Part shown: piece after piece, positions 1-7,994 of the stretch
How the letters are laid out: the number at the start of each line of letters is the position of its first letter
Numbering within the stretch: the stretch's first letter is position 1
NCBI GenBank assembly: GCA_964404825.1
Contig: CAYOLQ010000070.1
Location: 1 to 18,523 of the forward strand
Length of the DNA stretch: 18,523 nucleotides
Source of the DNA: JACJXF01 sp964404825
GTDB taxonomy: Bacteria; Bacteroidota; Bacteroidia; Bacteroidales; GCA-2748055
Direction of reading: 5' to 3'
Program-made: the position numbers and the translations under genes
The notes under the pieces: generated by a model
What the model was told of the DNA's origin: nothing
What the model saw: only the letters and a program-made list of their open reading frames with translations
The model's database searches: none

Positions 1-1323
1 ATTGGGAATAAAGGGATAAACATTGAGATATGTGTCTGCAAAATCGAGAAATTGTTCCCAGTCATACCTGGTAACATCATGTTTACCGGGACGAATATGA
101 TAGCCGATAGTACTCATTACAGGCAGACTCAAGGCCGGGAATACGTTTGCCATCAGGCCATCAGTACCAAGAAGTCTGTACACTGGCGAAGCGTTTAGTG
201 CGCTCAGGAATTCGCCTTTGGGATCAGCCCATAAATCTTCTTCCGCGCTTGCAATATATAAAGGCCGGGGGGCAATAAGCGACAAAAGCATATGCTGATC
301 AAAGGGTAGTTCAGATTCCCTGTTGTTATATTTTTTAAAATTCCCACAGAACCAATGTGGAAAAGCCCGGTTAATGCTTGCAACTGTTTCACCAAAAACT
401 CTTTTTGATAAGGCCGCACCTCCGCAACCTGAATTATTGGAAATCACCATAGCAAAACGATCATCCTGAGCTCCGGCCCAGAGGGCAGCCTTTCCGAGCC
501 GGGAGTGTCCCATCAGAGCAATCCGATGTGCGTCAATTGCCTTGTCTGTTTCAAAATAGTCCATGGCTCTGCTGCATCCCCATGCCCATGCTCCAATAGC
601 GCCCCATTCATCGTCAGCCGGAGACGTCTGTCCCGATTTATAAAAGAGAGGATGAATTCCGTTTTGGAAACCGTCGTAAAAATCCGGATCCAAATCCCCA
701 TAATAAAAAGTAGCGAGACCATATCCTCTGTCAATAATCATTTCAACAGGCCACCTGCTGCTTGCAGTTCCACGGGTTTGTTCGCCCGCAATGTTATTTA
801 TGATTCCTGATTCCTCATCATTTGCCATCCAGCTTTTTGAGATGGATATTTCAGGATCAGGGCTTATGGCCTGATTTCCCCCGAAATTCATTCCCAGAAA
901 CAGGGGAACAGGACTTTGAGTTTTATTGGGCAGGTAAATCAGAATTACCATCGAAGGTCCCTTATGATCTTTTGTAAAAAAAGCAGTGATTTCCTTTCGC
1001 GTAGCTTTTCCGCCTAGAGCATGGCTGTCAGTTGAAGTCAGTTTGAATGTAACAGGTAATTTCCCTGCAGGAGTTTTACCAAACATTTCGCTTTCAAACA
1101 TACTCAGAATCTCGCCACGCCGGAGATTTTTCCATTCATCAGATGTTTTTACCGGACTCCCGTTATTAAATATCAAAGGATCAGGAAGGGTATAAACGGG
1201 CACTGCTTTTTCTTCATAGTTTACATTCGTTTTTTGACCGCTGATATAAGCTGTAATTCCTAAGAAAAAGATTATTGATGCGGCTTTAAAAAACACGGAT
1301 GATTGATTTTCAGTTCGTTTCAT
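1..1323 (-). CDS. CE15 family glucuronoyl esterase, secreted (3' end outside window)
   Basis: An uninterrupted reading frame of 441 codons runs from an ATG at 1323 to the left edge, where the stop codon is missing. Carbohydrate esterase family 15 enzymes cleave the ester between 4-O-methyl-glucuronic acid side chains of xylan and lignin alcohols. The family is recognised by GHSRLGK at residues 272-278, with nucleophile Ser274, and by the blocks RGYGLATFYYGDLDPD (199-214), EEDLWADPKGEFLSA (361-375) and RPGKHDVTRYDW (411-422). His415 is the catalytic histidine. The place where fungal enzymes carry the catalytic Glu (Ser+23) reads SNNSG here, so Asp363 is the likely acid, as in some bacterial members. 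A hydrophobic stretch at residues 11-28, ending near SGQ, predicts a Sec signal peptide without a lipobox. The frame ends just past the usual C-terminal helix, so only a few residues should be missing. It is divergent from the GH130 and GH51 genes, which supports a hemicellulose role. Confidence 0.9.
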   Translation of the reverse strand, partial: MKRTENQSSVFFKAASIIFFLGITAYISGQKTNVNYEEKAVPVYTLPDPLIFNNGSPVKTSDEWKNLRRGEILSMFESEMFGKTPAGKLPVTFKLTSTDSHALGGKATRKEITAFFTKDHKGPSMVILIYLPNKTQSPVPLFLGMNFGGNQAISPDPEISISKSWMANDEESGIINNIAGEQTRGTASSRWPVEMIIDRGYGLATFYYGDLDPDFYDGFQNGIHPLFYKSGQTSPADDEWGAIGAWAWGCSRAMDYFETDKAIDAHRIALMGHSRLGKAALWAGAQDDRFAMVISNNSGCGGAALSKRVFGETVASINRAFPHWFCGNFKKYNNRESELPFDQHMLLSLIAPRPLYIASAEEDLWADPKGEFLSALNASPVYRLLGTDGLMANVFPALSLPVMSTIGYHIRPGKHDVTRYDWEQFLDFADTYLNVYPFIPN

Positions 1324-1561
1324 GGTAACAAGGTTTGTTTAGCTTTCATTTATAGGGATTTTAACCATTATAACTTTAAGCTTTCAATAGTTGTAAATAT
1401 AAGTCCAACAAATTAAAAACAGAAATCCGCCTGAATAAAACCGTTCTAAACCTTCCTGACAGGGATTCATTTCAGGAAAATTATTAGTTTTGTCATAACG
1501 GAGTTTTTGCATTCAGCGAAACCATTTATAATTCCAATACCAGAATAAATAGAAATACAAG
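1324..1561. other. Divergent intergenic region, CE15 / GH130
   Basis: These 238 bases separate two divergent start codons and should hold both promoters. The stretch is A+T-rich and has no open frame of note. One match to the Bacteroidetes -7 box points toward the GH130 gene. Toward the CE15 gene I see only one-mismatch versions, such as TATATTTA, so I call no promoter there. Neither start codon is preceded by a Shine-Dalgarno sequence. Confidence 0.6.
1485..1492 (+). promoter_or_regulatory. Candidate Bacteroidetes -7 promoter box
   Basis: TAGTTTTG matches the TAnnTTTG -7 consensus of the Bacteroidetes primary sigma factor exactly. It lies about 70 bases before the start of the GH130 gene. 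No TTG is seen at the expected -33 position, so the call rests on one element only. Confidence 0.4.
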
Positions 1562-2737
1562 ATGGACAAAAAAACATTCGACAAGAAACTTCAGGAATTA
1601 AACAGGAGTCATGAGGATCTCATATCGAGAAAAAATGAAAAATTACCCGATTATAATGGTATTTATGAAAAATATAAATATCCAATTCTTACCGGTAACC
1701 ATGCTCCGGTTTTCTGGCGATTCGATCTAAATTACGAATCAAATCCGATGTTCCTGCAGCGCATTGGAATCAATGCAGCTTTGAATTCCGGCGCCATATT
1801 CATGAACGGGAAGTACCTCATGGTAGTGCGTGTTGAAGGCTGGGACCGGAAATCATTTTTTGCAGTAGCCGAGAGTCCTGATGGTATCAACAAATGGCGG
1901 TTCTGGGATTATCCGATCACTCTGCCTGTTGTTGATAAAAATGAAACCAATGTTTATGACATGCGTCTTACACAGCATCAGGATGGCTGGATTTATGGAG
2001 TATTCTGTTCTGAACAAAAGGATCCCAAGGCTGCACCCGGAGATTTGTCCTCTGCAGTTGCAAAGGCAGGAATTGTAAGAACAAAGGACCTTTTAAAATG
2101 GGAACGGATGCCCGATTTAAAGACTAAAAGTCAGCAGCGTAATGTAGTTCTGCATCCCGAATTTGTTGACGGAAAATACGCCTTATATACGAGGCCTCAG
2201 GATGGGTTTATCGATGCGGGTTCCGGGGGAGGAATTGGCTGGGCATTAATTGACAGCATGGAAAATGCTGTTGTTAGCGAAGAAAGAATTATTGAGCCCA
2301 GGCTTTATCATACCATTAAGGAAGTAAAAAACGGACAAGGTCCGGCTCCCATTAAAACCGACAAAGGGTGGCTTCACCTGGCCCACGGAGTTCGCGGATG
2401 CGCAGCCGGTCTGAGATATGTTCTTTATATGTTTATGACTGATCTGAAAGAACCCTGGAAAGTAATTGCCACACCGGGGGGACATTTTATGGCACCTGAA
2501 AATGAGGAACGAGTTGGAGATGTTTCCAATGTATTGTTTACCAACGGTTGGATTCGAAACGAAAAAGATGAGGTATTTATATATTATGCTTCTTCTGATA
2601 CCCGCATGCATGTTGCCACTTCGTCCATTAATCAGTTGGTTGATTATTGTTTGAATACTCCGGTTGACAATCTGAATACCCATGAATCAGTAAAATCGAT
2701 TGTTGCATTAATAGACAAGAATAAGGGGAAAATTTAA
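1562..2737 (+). CDS. GH130 4-O-beta-D-mannosyl-D-glucose phosphorylase
   Basis: The enzyme phosphorolyses 4-O-beta-D-mannosyl-D-glucose to mannose-1-phosphate and glucose, the last step of the intracellular mannan route that follows cellobiose 2-epimerase. The 391-aa length is usual for GH130 subfamily 1. The protein has the family blocks TNPMFLQRIG-like (60-69), NVYDMRLT (130-137), KTKSQQRNVVLHPEFVDGKYALYTRPQDGF (from about 188) and HTIKEVKNGQGP, all very close to the characterised Bacteroides fragilis and Ruminococcus albus enzymes as I recall them. Asp133 in NVYDMRLT is the expected general acid. No signal peptide is present, so it works in the cytoplasm. The start is the ATG at 1562, preceded by an A-rich leader without Shine-Dalgarno. 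It reads in the same direction as the GH51 gene 79 bases downstream and is probably co-transcribed with it. No epimerase, mannanase or sugar transporter lies in the window. Family assignment is firm; the exact substrate is inferred from similarity. Confidence 0.93.
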   Translation: MDKKTFDKKLQELNRSHEDLISRKNEKLPDYNGIYEKYKYPILTGNHAPVFWRFDLNYESNPMFLQRIGINAALNSGAIFMNGKYLMVVRVEGWDRKSFFAVAESPDGINKWRFWDYPITLPVVDKNETNVYDMRLTQHQDGWIYGVFCSEQKDPKAAPGDLSSAVAKAGIVRTKDLLKWERMPDLKTKSQQRNVVLHPEFVDGKYALYTRPQDGFIDAGSGGGIGWALIDSMENAVVSEERIIEPRLYHTIKEVKNGQGPAPIKTDKGWLHLAHGVRGCAAGLRYVLYMFMTDLKEPWKVIATPGGHFMAPENEERVGDVSNVLFTNGWIRNEKDEVFIYYASSDTRMHVATSSINQLVDYCLNTPVDNLNTHESVKSIVALIDKNKGKI

Positions 2738-2742
2738 TGACT

Positions 2743-2755
2743 CCCGGAGCCCGGG
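2743..2755 (+). other. GC-rich hairpin between GH130 and GH51 genes
   Basis: CCCGG and CCGGG flank a 3-base loop (AGC) six bases after the GH130 stop codon, giving five G-C pairs in an otherwise A+T-rich spacer. No T-run follows, so it is not a standard intrinsic terminator. It may be an mRNA 3'-end or processing element separating the expression of the two cistrons, or it may be chance. Confidence 0.3.
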
Positions 2756-2816
2756 GTAGATAACCATTACCCTCAGGCTTAAATGATTGATAACTACCTG
2801 CTAACCAACCTCAAAT

Positions 2817-4811
2817 ATGAAAACGAAAAACGCTTTTTTCATTAATGTGCTTTTCATCATGTTTAGCGCAACATGTTATGCACAAAACAGTCTTACAGTT
2901 GATGCCACTCAGGCAAAATCCCGGATTAACCGGAATATTTACGGACACTTTTCAGAGCATCTGGGTCATTGTATATATGAAGGTATGTGGGTTGGTGAAG
3001 ACTCGCCCATTCCAAATACAAATGGTCTCCGCAACGATGTTGTTTCGGCCTTAAAAAACATAAAGGTACCTGCTCTTCGCTGGCCCGGTGGTTGTTTTGC
3101 AGATGAATATCACTGGCGTGACGGTATTGGCATGGCAAATCAGAGGCCATCGATGATTAACACAAACTGGGGCGGAGTTACTGAAGACAATAGCTTTGGA
3201 ACCCATGAGTTTATGGAGTTATGCAGGCAGCTTGGCGCAGAGCCATATATCAGTGCTAATCTGGGGAGCGGAACAGCTCAGGAAATGTCTCAGTGGGTGG
3301 AGTATGTAAATTCAGATAATGTAAGTCCCATGACCGATTTGCGTAAAGCCAACGGTCAGGAAAAATCCTGGGGTGTAAAATACTGGGGAATCGGTAATGA
3401 ATCCTGGGGATGCGGTGGAAATATGCGACCAGAATTTTATGCCGATCTGGCAAGGCAATATGGAAATTTCATGAGAAACTACGGCAGTAACAGTATTAAT
3501 AAAATTGCAGTCGGACCCAATGGCGATGATTATAACTGGACAGAAGTTGTGATGCGTGAAATGGGAGCAAGCATCTGGGGATTGGCTTTGCACCATTATA
3601 CTTTTGCAAATGGAGAAACAGCTACAAACGTCACTGAAGCAAGCTGGTTTGGCATGTTGCAGAAAACTCTTAAAATGGAAGAGCTGGTAACGAAACACTC
3701 TGCAATAATGGACAAATACGATCCCGGGAAAAATGTTTCACTCGTTGTTGATGAGTGGGGAGCATGGTATACCGTTGAACCGGGAACTAACCCGGGTTTT
3801 CTATTTCAACAGAATACATTGAGAGATGCCTTGATTGCAGGCATAAATTTAAATATATTCAATAATCATTGTGACCGCGTACGAATGGCGGCCGTTGCCC
3901 AGGTTGTTAATGTGCTTCAGGCTGTGGTGCTTACCGATGGGGAAAAGATGCTGCTGACACCAACATACCATGTATTTGATATGTACAAGGTTCATCAGGA
4001 TGCAATTCTGGTTCCAACAGAACTTGTCAGCGAAAACTACATTTATAACAATGCATCAATTCCTGCACTGAATGTATCATCATCAATTGATAAAACCGGA
4101 AAAATGCATATTTCTGTCTGCAACCTTAATCCCAATAAAGATGAAAAAATCACATGCAATGTAAAGGGATATGATGTTGAAAAAATTTCCGGAACCATTA
4201 TTAATTCAAAGGAACTGAATGCGCACAACACATTCGAAGATCCTGACTATATAGGAATTACTGCCTTCAATGGTTTCAGTTTAAAAAACGGAATCATTGA
4301 AATTACCATGCCGGCACATTCGGTTGTAACGCTGGAGCTTTCGGGCATCTTTATTGCAAAATCAGCCAATAAACTTGAAAAGAAGGAACTTAAGGCAGGC
4401 TTAATGTACAAGCAGTATGATGGTATTTGGGCCAGAATCCCTGATTTCCCTTCTCTGCCAGTTGTTAAAACAGGTGTGGAAAAGAATTTTGTATATCCCG
4501 TTGGTGTACCTTCCAATAATTTCGGCTTGTATTATACAGGATACTTCGAAGCCAGGGCTGATGGTTTGTATGATTTCTTTCTTGCATCTGATGACGGTTC
4601 AAAACTTACCATCGATGGTGAGGATGTAATTATTCACGATGGTCTCCATGCGGTTACTGAAAGACAGGGAGCAGTATTTCTCAGCAAAGGATTTCATACA
4701 ATAAGTTTGTCATTTTTTCAGGCAGGTGGTGGAAGCGGACTGAAACTTATGTATAAAGATCCCACAGGAAGTAAGACTGAAATCCCGGATGAATTATTAT
4801 GGCATAAATAA
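2817..4811 (+). CDS. GH51 alpha-L-arabinofuranosidase with C-terminal PA14 domain, secreted
   Basis: This enzyme removes alpha-L-arabinofuranosyl side chains from arabinoxylan, arabinan or related glycans. Residues 1-22 form a Sec signal peptide, with likely cleavage after CYA; the Cys20 context SATC is a poor lipobox. The GH51 catalytic barrel starts around residue 30 (NIYGHFSEHLG at 40-50, LRWPGGCFADEYHWRDG at 87-103). The acid/base is Glu195 in GNES, and the nucleophile is Glu313 in VVDEWGAWY. A beta-sandwich domain follows to about residue 510. Residues about 525-664 form a PA14 module (TGYFEARADGLYDFFLASDDGSKLTIDG core), which often binds carbohydrate. Many GH51 enzymes are about 500-aa intracellular proteins, so the secreted form with an added module is notable. 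It probably shares a transcript with the GH130 gene upstream. Its stop codon directly abuts the stop of the convergent gene. Confidence 0.93.
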   Translation: MKTKNAFFINVLFIMFSATCYAQNSLTVDATQAKSRINRNIYGHFSEHLGHCIYEGMWVGEDSPIPNTNGLRNDVVSALKNIKVPALRWPGGCFADEYHWRDGIGMANQRPSMINTNWGGVTEDNSFGTHEFMELCRQLGAEPYISANLGSGTAQEMSQWVEYVNSDNVSPMTDLRKANGQEKSWGVKYWGIGNESWGCGGNMRPEFYADLARQYGNFMRNYGSNSINKIAVGPNGDDYNWTEVVMREMGASIWGLALHHYTFANGETATNVTEASWFGMLQKTLKMEELVTKHSAIMDKYDPGKNVSLVVDEWGAWYTVEPGTNPGFLFQQNTLRDALIAGINLNIFNNHCDRVRMAAVAQVVNVLQAVVLTDGEKMLLTPTYHVFDMYKVHQDAILVPTELVSENYIYNNASIPALNVSSSIDKTGKMHISVCNLNPNKDEKITCNVKGYDVEKISGTIINSKELNAHNTFEDPDYIGITAFNGFSLKNGIIEITMPAHSVVTLELSGIFIAKSANKLEKKELKAGLMYKQYDGIWARIPDFPSLPVVKTGVEKNFVYPVGVPSNNFGLYYTGYFEARADGLYDFFLASDDGSKLTIDGEDVIIHDGLHAVTERQGAVFLSKGFHTISLSFFQAGGGSGLKLMYKDPTGSKTEIPDELLWHK

Positions 4812-6971
4812 TCAGAAGAAAATCTGAGGCATTTTCCTGATTACCTTATCAAATGGTTTTTCCTCCCCGCTGGCAACTTTGTACATTCTTTCATGCGATA
4901 TTTTGGCCTGATCTGTAAGTTCAGTGTAAGGATTCATACATATATCGAGGAAACCGATGTTATAATTCTCCCCGTCAAATCTTCCGAATACAGGCTGATC
5001 CATCCATTGAAAGTAATGTATTCCAATAAGTTCGGGTCTGGTAAATCCCTGTTCGAGATAATAACGATAGGCTTCACCCCTTGCCTGCTGGTTTTCAGCA
5101 CCCTGGATACCGTTTGCCGGTAAACCCCGGTCAATTGATCCAAAATGGTATTCGCCAATAATCACAGGTTTGCCGCTTCTTCTTGCAATTTCAGCAGTTT
5201 CAGGAGGGCCAGGAAAACTGTATCCGTTTATAGAGAAAACATCAAACCATGCTCCTGCTCTGTAACAAAGCTCCGAACTAATCCACGCATACCGCATCCC
5301 GAGATTCAGGTGATTATTGTCAACCTTCTTTACCTCATCGCATACCTGTTTGATGTACTGGTCGACCATAATCCCTGAAAATTCATTGCAATCGTTCCAG
5401 CAGGCATCCGATGGGGAATCTTTCATAACCAATTCGTTAAGGTTATTGAACTCTGCGAAATTCAGCTTCCATGCCTCATTGAATAAGGAAATGTTGTTAT
5501 TGTATTTTTCTTTTAACCATTCACCCATTTTACTTCTGGTGGCTGATTGTGTATTTGTGGCAAACATCTCAAATGCCAGATTATTATCTCCAAATGCCCA
5601 ATGAGGTTCATTGCTTAAAAAATATCCGATCAGATACCGATCGTTTTTTACCGGTTCAAGCTGCCTGGCAAATTCAATACAATTTGCGGCGTATTGTTCA
5701 CTAAAAACATCAGGAAAATCACGATATATAAGCGTTTCAGAAGTAGGGAAACGGGACATGTTCAGTACATAAGGCAATTTAGCTTTTTTTGCGAATTCAG
5801 GATCGGACCAGTTGGCAATAGTGTTTACACTCCATTGCCGGAGCAAACCGGCTGTTATTTCTTCCCATTTCATTTTCCATTCATTACCATATACCCGTAT
5901 CAGGTTACTTTTCAGAAAATCGAACTGTATCATATCTTGTCCTCGCTTTCTGTAAGCATCCGAAAAAAGGCTGTCATTCTGATCAGGTAACCACTTAAAC
6001 ATATCTTCCTGCCCGGAAACCACTCCTTCAACGTTGTTCCGAATGCAATCAACTCCTGCACTCAGAAAAGCACATCCGTCAGGATCTACCAGCCACCATC
6101 GTTTACCATCATTATGCGTTCTGAAAAAACCTGTAGGTTTAAATTTCATTTGTTTCCAGCCTCCGTAGATGCTCCAGTCATCGGGAAAAGATGAATTACC
6201 CGCAGTGGATTCCAGATTAAGCATACCCGCTTTGAGATCATCCTCCGACTTTATTTTTCCTTTCCAATCCTTCATAGTCCACTGCCCGAACTCATCAACA
6301 ACAGGTGTGGTAAGCTTTTCAAGAGGCTGAGGAATACTATCTGTGAGAAACATTGCAGCTATTTCCAGTTCAGGGAGGAAATCAGGGGCGCTGACAGGTT
6401 CAATACGCATTACAACTTTACCTATATCAGAAGGTTCCAGACGGCGGCCCATCACCGTTCCTTTTAACTGACGGGGAAAGCGCTGCATAAAGATCTTCTG
6501 GCCGTCAAGGTATTCAAGGGGGAAAATCAGCCGTGTTTTTACCTGAGGTAAAATCCCCATTTTTGGCGAGATTCTTGGTTTTTCAAGGGGATCAGTTAAG
6601 GTTTGACCGCCCTGCTGAACGATTAAACCCTCTTCAGTTCCTTTTACCTTCCTGTAAAAATCGATATAAATTATTGCGCTGTATTCATTCGCATGGTAAA
6701 TATCACATACAAAGTATTTTGAATTTTTCCAGTCTATTGAATCGGATCCATCTGAAATCATCAGTTGATTGTTCTCCGGATTCACCTGGAGTTGGAGTAC
6801 ATCAGAGTTAAAATTAGTACTATTGGAAATTTTTGCGATTTCATTTTGAGAGCTAAGCTCCTGTAAATCAAATGAAAAAGTGGTGTTTGGAGAAGTTTTT
6901 TGTTGTTTGCAGGAAGACAGGAATACTACACATGCAAGCAGAATTGCAGAATTAAGCAGTTTGGTTTTCAT
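4812..6971 (-). CDS. Clan GH-A glycoside hydrolase lipoprotein (GH50/agarase-like)
   Basis: The protein is a predicted surface or periplasmic lipoprotein of 719 aa from the chosen ATG at 6971. That start gives a clean signal peptide (MKTKLLNSAILL..) with lipobox LSSC and lipidated Cys21. Upstream in-frame starts (ATG 6992, TTG 7007) would only add residues ahead of it. Residues about 30-225 look like a beta-sandwich (CBM-like). A TIM barrel begins at about residue 280 with KRWWLVDPDGCAFLSAGVD (290-308). The likely acid/base is Glu455 in GYFLSNEPHW, and the likely nucleophile is Glu607 in IIGEYHFGS, near the end of a barrel that closes with GIHYFQWMDQPVFGRFDGEN. This architecture resembles GH50-type proteins often annotated as beta-agarase. 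I cannot assign the family with certainty, and the hemicellulase neighbours argue against agarose as substrate. It is the last gene of the leftward run, 50 bases after the glycosyltransferase. Confidence 0.75.
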   Translation of the reverse strand: MKTKLLNSAILLACVVFLSSCKQQKTSPNTTFSFDLQELSSQNEIAKISNSTNFNSDVLQLQVNPENNQLMISDGSDSIDWKNSKYFVCDIYHANEYSAIIYIDFYRKVKGTEEGLIVQQGGQTLTDPLEKPRISPKMGILPQVKTRLIFPLEYLDGQKIFMQRFPRQLKGTVMGRRLEPSDIGKVVMRIEPVSAPDFLPELEIAAMFLTDSIPQPLEKLTTPVVDEFGQWTMKDWKGKIKSEDDLKAGMLNLESTAGNSSFPDDWSIYGGWKQMKFKPTGFFRTHNDGKRWWLVDPDGCAFLSAGVDCIRNNVEGVVSGQEDMFKWLPDQNDSLFSDAYRKRGQDMIQFDFLKSNLIRVYGNEWKMKWEEITAGLLRQWSVNTIANWSDPEFAKKAKLPYVLNMSRFPTSETLIYRDFPDVFSEQYAANCIEFARQLEPVKNDRYLIGYFLSNEPHWAFGDNNLAFEMFATNTQSATRSKMGEWLKEKYNNNISLFNEAWKLNFAEFNNLNELVMKDSPSDACWNDCNEFSGIMVDQYIKQVCDEVKKVDNNHLNLGMRYAWISSELCYRAGAWFDVFSINGYSFPGPPETAEIARRSGKPVIIGEYHFGSIDRGLPANGIQGAENQQARGEAYRYYLEQGFTRPELIGIHYFQWMDQPVFGRFDGENYNIGFLDICMNPYTELTDQAKISHERMYKVASGEEKPFDKVIRKMPQIFF

Positions 6972-7021
6972 AGCCGAAATATTTAAATCCATTTCTGCAA
7001 AAAGCAATAAATGGAAGGGAT

Positions 7022-7981
7022 TTATCTCTTAATTAAGATATAATTTTTAAATTCTCCCAGTCGCTTTCCAAACAATAAATTCTTCTCCAGCCAGCTTACA
7101 ATTTTGTATTTCGGTTTCTCGTGCTTATTCCTGATAGGATTTGTGGTATCCCTCTGCCCCTCATAACGAAGCTGATGTTTCCAGTTAAACTGATCGATCC
7201 ATTCTTTCATAACTGCAGGGTGGTTCTCATCAAATCGCGTAAGACAGGAGAGATTGCCATAATCGAAAACCCTGTCGTATAAATGTTCGCTCACCTGTTT
7301 CTCAACAGAGGCTTTTCCACGGTGATTCATGCTGAATACCTTGATTTTACTTTGCATGAGGGCAGGTGGTCGCACCCATCCATAATGGTAAACGGATGCA
7401 CCAGAATCAGCTACTTTCAATTTATAGGTTCCCTCCTGCTGCCGGTAATTCAGGTTATCGAACTGTGGTATTTTCCGGAAACTTTGTGCCGACTCACAGG
7501 AATGGATGATTGGGTTATTTCTGATAATCCTGATCTCTTTTCTGTACCAGCAGTGTCCATCCTGATGATGTTCATAATCTCCCCAGAAATGAATATAATT
7601 AAAAACCAGGCCCTCAATTTCCTTGTCATCTAAAAGGTCTTCGCAACGCTTTCTGATTATCGGGAGATATTTTTCATGGATAACCTCATCCGACTGAAGA
7701 TAGAAAAGCCAATCACCTGTACAATAACTTTTTGCAATATCGGTCTGATGGGCGTGTTCCATTCCCCGTGGATATTTTTCTATATCCCACACCGTGTCAA
7801 TAATTTTTATTTTATCGCTCCCTATGCTAAGTATCTGTTCCCGTGTTTTATCGTCTTCATCGCTGTTTCCGAGTGCAACAACAAATTCATCTACAATAGG
7901 AAGGATTGACATTACCGCCTGCTTCATGGGATAGTAGAGCTTCACTGCATTTTTTCCCATTGAAAAACCACTGATCTTCAT
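7022..7981 (-). CDS. GT2-like glycosyltransferase
   Basis: This is a 319-aa cytoplasmic protein without signal peptide or obvious membrane segments. The N-terminus (MKISGFSMGKNAVKLYYP.., then ILPIVDEFVVALGNSDEDDKT at 27-46) matches the GT-A fold glycosyltransferases of the family 2 group, in which this segment binds the nucleotide sugar. QSDE at 96-99 sits where the metal-binding DxD-type motif is expected. The later blocks GHCWYRKEIRIIRN and VYHYGWVRPP are typical of a Bacteroidetes subgroup. The donor and acceptor sugars cannot be read from the sequence. It begins 13 bases after the ABC exporter gene on the same strand, so a role in glycan or glycolipid assembly at the envelope, linked to that exporter, is a reasonable inference. 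Confidence 0.8.
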   Translation of the reverse strand: MKISGFSMGKNAVKLYYPMKQAVMSILPIVDEFVVALGNSDEDDKTREQILSIGSDKIKIIDTVWDIEKYPRGMEHAHQTDIAKSYCTGDWLFYLQSDEVIHEKYLPIIRKRCEDLLDDKEIEGLVFNYIHFWGDYEHHQDGHCWYRKEIRIIRNNPIIHSCESAQSFRKIPQFDNLNYRQQEGTYKLKVADSGASVYHYGWVRPPALMQSKIKVFSMNHRGKASVEKQVSEHLYDRVFDYGNLSCLTRFDENHPAVMKEWIDQFNWKHQLRYEGQRDTTNPIRNKHEKPKYKIVSWLEKNLLFGKRLGEFKNYILIKR

Positions 7982-7994
7982 TCTTTGTCAGGAA

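Noticed and set aside
505..810. Plus-strand open frame of 101 codons inside the CE15 gene
   Set aside because: The opposite strand encodes a continuous, motif-bearing CE15 protein across the whole region; this frame has no recognisable features.
4812..4827. Small hairpin TCAGA..TCTGA at the GH51/GH-A tail-to-tail junction as a bidirectional terminator
   Set aside because: Only five weak pairs, inside the end of the coding sequence, with no T-run on either strand.
4812..6971. Direct annotation as beta-agarase
   Set aside because: The resemblance is at architecture and motif level only; no other agar or porphyran gene is nearby, so a substrate name would be unsupported.
6972..7007. Longer N-terminus of the GH-A lipoprotein starting from TTG 7007 or ATG 6992
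   Set aside because: The ATG at 6971 places a basic N-region, hydrophobic core and LSSC lipobox at standard spacing; the upstream residues add nothing typical of a signal peptide.
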